Assembly: GCF_013822155.1 (NCBI RefSeq)
Contig: NZ_PNJW01000010.1
Coordinates: 1 to 64,000 of the forward strand
Direction of reading: 5' to 3'
Source of the DNA: Flavobacterium sp.
GTDB taxonomy: Bacteria > Bacteroidota > Bacteroidia > Flavobacteriales > Flavobacteriaceae
Length of the DNA: 64,000 bases
Below, one piece after another: positions 58,751-64,000 of the stretch. Numbering within the stretch: position 1 is the first letter of the stretch; each line of letters starts with the position of its first letter. The notes under the pieces are model-generated. The model had not been told where the DNA came from and did not search any database. It saw only the letters and a list, made by a program, of their open reading frames with translations. A program made the translations under genes and the position numbers.

Positions 58751-60421
58751 ATGCTTTCCGATATCGAAATTGCCCAAGCAACACCCATTCAGCACATAAA
58801 AGAAATTGCTGCAAAACTAAATATATCTAATGACGATTTAGAATATTACGGGAAATATAAAGCTAAATTACCACTTCACTTAATTGACTATAAAAATCTG
58901 AATAAGAGCAAATTGATTCTTGTTACAGCAATTACTCCAACACCGGCAGGAGAAGGTAAAACAACCATTTCTGTCGGATTAACAGATGGCTTAAATGCTA
59001 TTGGTAAAAAGGCAATTGCGGTGTTACGCGAACCTTCTCTCGGACCTGTGTTTGGCATGAAAGGCGGTGCAGCAGGCGGTGGTTATTCTCAAGTTATTCC
59101 AATGGAAGATATTAATCTTCACTTTACAGGGGATTTCTCTGCCGTTGAAAAAGCCAATAATCTTTTAGCCGCTTTGATTGATAATAATTTGCAAAGCAAA
59201 ACCCGTTCTCTGAATATTGACCCCCGAACAATTGTCTGGAAACGAGTAATGGACATGAATGATCGTGCTTTGCGGAATATTATTGTAGGTCTTGGCGGAA
59301 CTGCAAATGGCATTCCTCGGCAGGATGGGTTTAATATTACACCGGCTTCAGAAATTATGGCAATTCTTTGTATGTGTAATGATTTAAAGGACTTAAAAGA
59401 ACGATTAGGTAATATTTACATAGGAAATACTTTTGATGGAGAGCCGATTTTTGCTCGTGATCTCAAGGCAACGGATGCCTTGACAGTTTTGCTTAAAGAC
59501 GCAATCAAACCAAATTTAGTGCAAACCCTCGAAGGAAATCCTGCTATTTTACATGGTGGACCTTTTGCCAGTATTGCTCAAGGTACAAATTCAATTATTG
59601 CCACTCGAATGGGTTTATCTTTAGGTGATTATGTTGTTACAGAAGCCGGTTTTGGTGCCGATTTAGGAGCAGAAAAATTTTTCAATATTAAATGTGCTGT
59701 TTCCGGGCTTAAGCCAAATGCTGTTGTTTTAGTGGTTACAATTAAAGCATTACGTCATCATGGTGGTGCAAATAAGGTTGATTATAACTCGCCTTCAGAA
59801 AGTAGGGTAAAAGCCGGATTAGATAACTTGGCGAAACATATTGAAAACATGAAACTTTTCGGATTTAATCCTTTAATTGCTATAAATGCATTTCCAAATG
59901 ATTCAGAGGAAGAAATTCAATTGGTAAAAGAGTTGTGTCAATGTTATCAAACTCAGGCAATTGTTGCAAAAGGTTTTACAGATGGAGGTAAAGGAATGAC
60001 TGAATTAGCCACACAACTTGTTAAATTAGTAGAAGAGAATACCGGTAGTTTCAAACCACTTTATTCCTTTGAACAATCACCGGAAGATAAAATCACTGTA
60101 ATTGCTACAAAAATTTATGGGGCAGAGGGCGTTGAGTTTTCTGTAAAAGCTAAATCTCAATTACAACAAATAAAAAGTTTCGGTTTTGATAATTTTCCGA
60201 TTTGTATGGCAAAAACACCTAAAAGTTTCTCTGATGATGAATCTAAACGAGGTCGTCCAACTGGTTTTACGGTGAAAGTTCGTGAATTTGAAATCGCGTC
60301 CGGTGCCGGATTCATCATACCAATCTTAGGAGAAATGATGCGAATGCCCGGATTACCGACAATACCTAACGCAGAAAACATTAAAATTGACGATCAAGGA
60401 GTGATTTCAGGATTAAGCTAA
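58751..60421 (+). CDS. fhs: Formate-tetrahydrofolate ligase
   Basis: The 556-residue cytosolic enzyme makes 10-formyl-tetrahydrofolate from formate, THF and ATP. Motifs: ATP-binding TPTPAGEGKTTISVGL, REPSLGPVFGMKGGAAGGGYSQV, and VTEAGFGADLGAEKFFNIKC. In anaerobic or formate-producing conditions it supplies one-carbon units for purines. Its dyad A promoter suggests anaerobic induction alongside nrdDG. Confidence 0.97.
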   Translation: MLSDIEIAQATPIQHIKEIAAKLNISNDDLEYYGKYKAKLPLHLIDYKNLNKSKLILVTAITPTPAGEGKTTISVGLTDGLNAIGKKAIAVLREPSLGPVFGMKGGAAGGGYSQVIPMEDINLHFTGDFSAVEKANNLLAALIDNNLQSKTRSLNIDPRTIVWKRVMDMNDRALRNIIVGLGGTANGIPRQDGFNITPASEIMAILCMCNDLKDLKERLGNIYIGNTFDGEPIFARDLKATDALTVLLKDAIKPNLVQTLEGNPAILHGGPFASIAQGTNSIIATRMGLSLGDYVVTEAGFGADLGAEKFFNIKCAVSGLKPNAVVLVVTIKALRHHGGANKVDYNSPSESRVKAGLDNLAKHIENMKLFGFNPLIAINAFPNDSEEEIQLVKELCQCYQTQAIVAKGFTDGGKGMTELATQLVKLVEENTGSFKPLYSFEQSPEDKITVIATKIYGAEGVEFSVKAKSQLQQIKSFGFDNFPICMAKTPKSFSDDESKRGRPTGFTVKVREFEIASGAGFIIPILGEMMRMPGLPTIPNAENIKIDDQGVISGLS

Positions 60422-60485
60422 TAAGCATAATTGTGTAAGTTAATAGCTTTTCAATTGCTTACCTTCGGAAAACAATTGAAGCATT

Positions 60486-61373
60486 ATGAAAAGAGTAGGT
60501 TTTTTATTTATTGTATTGATATATACTAATAATATTCTTGGACAAGGGTTCTTTGAAGGGAATGATATTATTTCTAAAACGTATTCTCAACGTTGGGAAT
60601 TGGATTCAATTGATAAAAAAGGAACTTTTAGATTAGTTTCCTATAAGTCGATTTATGTAGCTCCGGCCCGATGGACAAGCAATCCAAATGAAAAACCGCA
60701 AAGTGAAAACCCTACTAATTCAGCAACGGAAACAATTGATTATGATATTGTGGAAGTGAAATTTCAGTTAAGTTTAAAAACCAAATTATTGCAATCTATT
60801 TTTTGGGGTAAAGGCGATCTTTGGGTTGGTTATACACAAATTGCTCATTGGCAGATTTATAATGAAGCACTTTCGAGACCTTTTCGGGAAATAAATTATG
60901 AACCGGAAATCATCTTTAAATATCCTTTGCACATAAAAGCATTTACCGGTGAATTTAAATCAATAGGTATTTCTTTTACTCATCAATCCAATGGTAGAGA
61001 ATTACCGTATTCACGGAGTTGGAATCGTGTTATTTTTGATCTTTCATACGAAATTGACAGTTGGATTGTATCTGTTAGGCCGTGGATTCGTTTAAGCGAT
61101 GGCGAAAAAGATGATAATCCGGCTATAACCGATTATATTGGAGATGGTGAACTTAATTTGTCCTATAGCTACAATCGTCATCAATTTTATACCGTCATCA
61201 CTCATCCATTCAATCAATTTCAAGGCGGAAGTGTTCAACTAAATTATATTTTTCCAATAAAAGGGCATTTGCGAGGGCACTTGCAAGCTTTTCAAGGATA
61301 TGGTGAAACTTTAATTGATTATAATAATAAACAAACAACAATTGGAATTGGAGTTTCATTTGCAAATTGGTAA
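60486..61373 (+). CDS. pldA: Outer-membrane phospholipase A
   Basis: The 295-residue protein has a signal peptide (LGQ) and a 12-strand barrel. The catalytic segment ISFTHQSNGRELPYSRSWNR holds the His, Ser and Asn of the OMPLA active site (HxS ... N). OMPLA dimerises with Ca2+ in the outer membrane to hydrolyse misplaced phospholipids. A CAATTG inverted repeat (about 60450-60480) lies in its leader. Confidence 0.93.
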   Translation: MKRVGFLFIVLIYTNNILGQGFFEGNDIISKTYSQRWELDSIDKKGTFRLVSYKSIYVAPARWTSNPNEKPQSENPTNSATETIDYDIVEVKFQLSLKTKLLQSIFWGKGDLWVGYTQIAHWQIYNEALSRPFREINYEPEIIFKYPLHIKAFTGEFKSIGISFTHQSNGRELPYSRSWNRVIFDLSYEIDSWIVSVRPWIRLSDGEKDDNPAITDYIGDGELNLSYSYNRHQFYTVITHPFNQFQGGSVQLNYIFPIKGHLRGHLQAFQGYGETLIDYNNKQTTIGIGVSFANW

Positions 61374-61462
61374 AATTAAAATTTTAAGTTTCAAACCGAA
61401 ATCGATATAGTTAATAAATTCCTTGTTTAAAAGGTATAATTGTCTAATTTTATACAAGAAAC

Positions 61463-61506
61463 CTGATTTTTATCAGATTTTCCCGTTTCATATCGGAATA
61501 ACTTTG
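61463..61506 (+). promoter_or_regulatory. Dyad A-type box and promoter of the methylmalonyl-CoA operon
   Basis: CTGAT-TTTT-ATCAG at 61463-61476 keeps the TGAT-N4-ATCA core. A perfect TAACTTTG lies at 61499-61506, 29.5 nt from the axis. Confidence 0.68.
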
Positions 61507-61529
61507 TTGTATAATTTAAAGGACAGACT

Positions 61530-61940
61530 ATGAACTTATCTCACATCGAACATTTAGGAATTGCCGTAAAAAGTTTAGAAGAAGCCATTCCCTTTTGGGA
61601 AAACATGCTCGGACTAAAATGTTATGCTATTGAAGAAGTAAAAGAGCAAAAGGTAAAAACCGCTTTCTTTCAAATCGGTCAATCAAAAATCGAATTATTA
61701 GAATCTACTGACCCTGAGGGACCAATTGGTAAATTTATTGAGAAAAAAGGAGAAGGTATTCATCACCTTGCCATTGCTGTTAAAGGTATTGAAAATAATT
61801 TAGCAGAACTTGATCAAAAAGGGGTGCAACTCATTGATAAAACTCCACGAAAAGGAGCTGAAGGATTAGATATTGCTTTTATACATCCAAAGTCGACACA
61901 TGGAGTATTACTTGAATTGTGTGAAAATAAAAACTTGTAA
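61530..61940 (+). CDS. mce: Methylmalonyl-CoA epimerase
   Basis: The 136-residue glyoxalase-fold protein has paired beta-alpha-beta-beta-beta modules with metal ligands in [31 protein letters not shown] and VLLELCE. It interconverts (R)- and (S)-methylmalonyl-CoA, linking succinyl-CoA and propionyl-CoA. It is 11 nt upstream of the carboxyltransferase gene. Confidence 0.95.
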   Translation: MNLSHIEHLGIAVKSLEEAIPFWENMLGLKCYAIEEVKEQKVKTAFFQIGQSKIELLESTDPEGPIGKFIEKKGEGIHHLAIAVKGIENNLAELDQKGVQLIDKTPRKGAEGLDIAFIHPKSTHGVLLELCENKNL

Positions 61941-61951
61941 TTCATTTTCTT

Positions 61952-63511
61952 ATGGAAAGTACAGATAAAATTAAATTATTATTAGATAAACGAATTGAAG
62001 CCAAATTAGGTGGAGGTCAAAAACGTATTGATACGCAACATGCCAAAGGTAAACTTACCGCTCGCGAACGTATTGAACTGCTTTTAGACGAAGGTAGTTT
62101 TGAAGAGTTTGATATGTTTGTAACACATCGTTGTACCAATTTTGGACTTGAAAATCAAAAATACTTGTCTGATGGAGTTGTAACCGGTTTTGGAACAATT
62201 GATTCGAGATTGGTTTATGTATTCTCTCAAGACTTTACTGTTTTTGGTGGTTCATTATCTGAAACGTTTGCCAATAAAATTTGTAAAGTCATGGATATGG
62301 CTCTTAAAATGGGAGCACCCATTATAGGAATTAATGATAGTGGAGGAGCACGAATCCAAGAAGGTGTAACCAGTTTGGCCGGTTATGCAGAAGTGTTTCA
62401 ACGGAACATCATGGCTTCCGGAGTTATTCCGCAAATTTCTGCTGTTTTCGGACCTTGTGCCGGTGGTGCGGTATATTCACCCGCTTTGACCGACTTTATT
62501 ATGATGACAAAACAAAACAGTTACATGTTTGTTACGGGTCCTAAAGTGGTGAAAACAGTAACCGGTGAAGTAGTAACCGATGAAGAATTAGGTGGTGCCA
62601 TGGTTCACGGAACAAAATCTGGGGTTACCCATTTTGTAGCGGAAGATGAGCAGGAGGGATTATTGTTAATAAGAAAATTGTTAAGCTATTTACCTCAAAA
62701 CAACTTGGAAGATCCACCATTATCAGTATGTACTGACCCAATCGATCGTTTAGTGGATGAATTGAATACAATTATACCTGAAAATCCAAATAAACCGTAT
62801 GATGTAAAAGATGTTATTCATGCCATCGCTGATGAAAATGAATTTTTTGAAGTGCACCGTCATTATGCTCCTAATATTGTTGTAGGCTATGCTAAATTTA
62901 ACGGTATGCCTGTAGGAATTGTGGCCAATCAACCTAGTTATTTAGCTGGTGTTTTAGACAATAATGCTTCTCGAAAAGCAGCCCGATTTGTTCGATTCTG
63001 TGATGCTTTTAATATTCCGTTGGTCACCTTAGTTGATGTACCGGGATTCTTACCAGGAACAACTCAGGAATACGGAGGGATTATTATTCATGGAGCAAAA
63101 TTATTATATGCTTATGGCGAAGCTACTGTTCCAAAAGTGACTGTAATTCTTCGTAAAGCTTATGGAGGAGCTTATGATGTAATGAGTTCGAAACATTTAC
63201 GGGGTGATATTAACTACGCTTGGCCATCAGCAGAAATTGCTGTAATGGGACCAAAAGGAGCCATAGAAATTTTATACCAAAAAGAGTATATGCAAATTGA
63301 AGACCCTGAAGCAAGAGCCAAATTTATCGTGGAAAAAGAAGTTGAATACAAAGAAAAATTTGCAAATCCATACAATGCAGCCAGTTATGGGTATATTGAT
63401 GATGTGATTGAGCCAAGAAACACACGTTTCAGAATTATTCGTGCCTTACAATCGCTTGCTACAAAAAAAGTGGTTAATCCACCTAAAAAACATTCTAATC
63501 TCCCATTGTAA
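61952..63511 (+). CDS. mmdA: Methylmalonyl-CoA decarboxylase / propionyl-CoA carboxylase carboxyltransferase subunit
   Basis: The 519-residue carboxyltransferase has the acyl-CoA carboxylase beta pattern: [68 protein letters not shown] and [11 protein letters not shown]. The following OadG-like gene and biotin carrier gene point to the Na+-pumping decarboxylase complex rather than a plain carboxylase. The membrane beta subunit would lie beyond the window. Confidence 0.92.
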   Translation: MESTDKIKLLLDKRIEAKLGGGQKRIDTQHAKGKLTARERIELLLDEGSFEEFDMFVTHRCTNFGLENQKYLSDGVVTGFGTIDSRLVYVFSQDFTVFGGSLSETFANKICKVMDMALKMGAPIIGINDSGGARIQEGVTSLAGYAEVFQRNIMASGVIPQISAVFGPCAGGAVYSPALTDFIMMTKQNSYMFVTGPKVVKTVTGEVVTDEELGGAMVHGTKSGVTHFVAEDEQEGLLLIRKLLSYLPQNNLEDPPLSVCTDPIDRLVDELNTIIPENPNKPYDVKDVIHAIADENEFFEVHRHYAPNIVVGYAKFNGMPVGIVANQPSYLAGVLDNNASRKAARFVRFCDAFNIPLVTLVDVPGFLPGTTQEYGGIIIHGAKLLYAYGEATVPKVTVILRKAYGGAYDVMSSKHLRGDINYAWPSAEIAVMGPKGAIEILYQKEYMQIEDPEARAKFIVEKEVEYKEKFANPYNAASYGYIDDVIEPRNTRFRIIRALQSLATKKVVNPPKKHSNLPL

Positions 63512-63512
63512 G

Positions 63513-63905
63513 ATGAATACGTTATTGCTCGTACAACAACCGGTGAGCCATAAAGCGGCCGCTGAATTTGCAAAGTTAGATCCCTATGGGATTGGAATGA
63601 CAATGGTAGCTATGGCTGTAGTCTTTCTATCGTTGATTATTCTCTACATAACATTCAAGAATATTGCCAAACTTTTTGCTTATGATTTCAAAGCTAAGTC
63701 GCAAAAAAAAGTAGAGGGAATTGAACTTCCAAATACCAAAAGCCAGCAAACTTTAGAGTTAGGAGCTGCCATTGCAATGGCCTTGCATTTGTATCAAAAT
63801 GAATTACATGATCACGAGAATGCATTGCTAACTATAAAAAAAGTAAACGGTAATTATTCTCCATGGAGTTCAAAAATTTACGGAATGCGAAAAGAACTAA
63901 AATAA
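63513..63905 (+). CDS. OadG/MmdD-like gamma subunit
   Basis: The start is set at 63513 (MNTLLLVQQP), 1 nt after the mmdA stop; the longer in-frame ORF from 63408 overlaps mmdA and is not used. The 130-residue protein has one membrane helix (GIGMTMVAMAVVFLSLIILYITFKNI) of the OAD gamma type and a soluble tail (ALHLYQNELHDHENALLTI ... SPWSSKIYGMRKE). It assembles the decarboxylase on the membrane. Confidence 0.88.
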   Translation: MNTLLLVQQPVSHKAAAEFAKLDPYGIGMTMVAMAVVFLSLIILYITFKNIAKLFAYDFKAKSQKKVEGIELPNTKSQQTLELGAAIAMALHLYQNELHDHENALLTIKKVNGNYSPWSSKIYGMRKELK

Positions 63906-63911
63906 TCACAC

Positions 63912-64000
63912 ATGAAAAGATATAAATTTAAAATAAACGGAAACAGTTACGATGTAAAAATCGACAGTATCGAAGAAAATCAAGCCATTGTAGACGTAAA
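63912..64000 (+). CDS. Biotin carboxyl-carrier protein, N-terminal part (cut by window end)
   Basis: The last 89 nt encode MKRYKFKINGNSYDVKIDSI and further residues, the typical start of the OAD/MMD biotin carrier. The rest, with the biotin lysine, is outside the window. It starts 6 nt after the gamma-subunit stop. Confidence 0.85.
   Translation, partial: MKRYKFKINGNSYDVKIDSIEENQAIVDV

Noticed and set aside
60443..60483. CAATTG inverted repeat before pldA as a terminator of fhs
   Set aside because: No T run follows and it lies in the pldA leader; no clear function could be assigned.
1..64000. tRNA, rRNA, insertion sequences, prophage or integrase genes
   Set aside because: None was recognised on either strand. 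Base composition looks even throughout, so there is no sign of a recent mobile island.

Overview
The window looks like chromosome from a member of the Flavobacteriaceae, close to Flavobacterium. It is AT-rich, has no Shine-Dalgarno pattern, and carries many promoters with the Bacteroidota -7 element TAnnTTTG. It also encodes a protein with a Por (type IX) secretion tail, SusC/TonB-type receptors and many short lipoproteins. No rRNA, tRNA, insertion sequence, phage or CRISPR array was seen.

Layout. 1-10.8 kb: a partial MscS-like channel, a sulfur-compound export operon (TSUP exporter, methyltransferase, YeiH family), cell-envelope genes, then two tandem metallo-beta-lactamase/rhodanese proteins (persulfide dioxygenase type) followed by rhodanese, thioredoxin and DUF6132. 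10.8-16.6 kb (minus): multi-cytochrome plus NrfC/NrfD-like quinone module without a catalytic subunit. 16.8-21.4 kb: Cys-rich exported peptide, anaerobic ribonucleotide reductase (nrdD, with its glycyl-radical segment as a separate overlapping ORF, and nrdG), PLP decarboxylase. 21.6-26.3 kb: Rrf2 regulator-nadA-nadB-norC-norB. 26.3-29.7 kb (minus): OprC/NosA-type copper receptor with copper-handling lipoproteins. 29.8-36.5 kb: clade II nos operon (cytochrome c, nosZ, nosL fusion, nosD, nosF, nosY, group 3 globin). 36.6-42.8 kb: ric, second Rrf2, an unrecognised flavoenzyme-like protein, fasciclin lipoprotein, Crp/Fnr regulator with a polytopic membrane partner. 42.9-55 kb: small Cys-rich exported proteins, T9SS protein, DUF3365 cytochrome, sulfide:quinone oxidoreductase, TolC/RND efflux operon. 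55-58.2 kb: cytochrome b561-like and a heme-type TonB receptor. 58.7-64 kb: formate-tetrahydrofolate ligase, outer-membrane phospholipase A, and the start of a methylmalonyl-CoA epimerase/Na+-pumping decarboxylase operon.

The most striking pattern is regulatory. Two different 14-bp dyads with a 4-nt spacer recur at one fixed position, with the dyad axis 28.5-30.5 nt upstream of the first base of a TAnnTTTG-like element (about -41.5, the class II Crp/Fnr activator position). Dyad A, TGAT-N4-ATCA (FNR-like), precedes denitrification and anaerobic genes: the NrfCD/cytochrome operon, decarboxylase, Rrf2-nadAB-norCB, nosZ operon, copper receptor operon, ric, the 600-aa protein, fasciclin, crp itself, the folate ligase and the methylmalonyl-CoA operon. 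Dyad B, GTAAC-N4-GTTAC, precedes sulfur genes: TSUP operon, both persulfide dioxygenases, DUF3365 cytochrome, SQR, the TolC/RND operon and a small Cys-rich protein. The only Crp/Fnr gene in the window lies between one copy of each dyad. I infer a locus that couples NO/N2O respiration with sulfide/persulfide handling through two parallel Crp/Fnr-type regulons.

All similarity statements come from reading sequence and memory of families; no searches were run.
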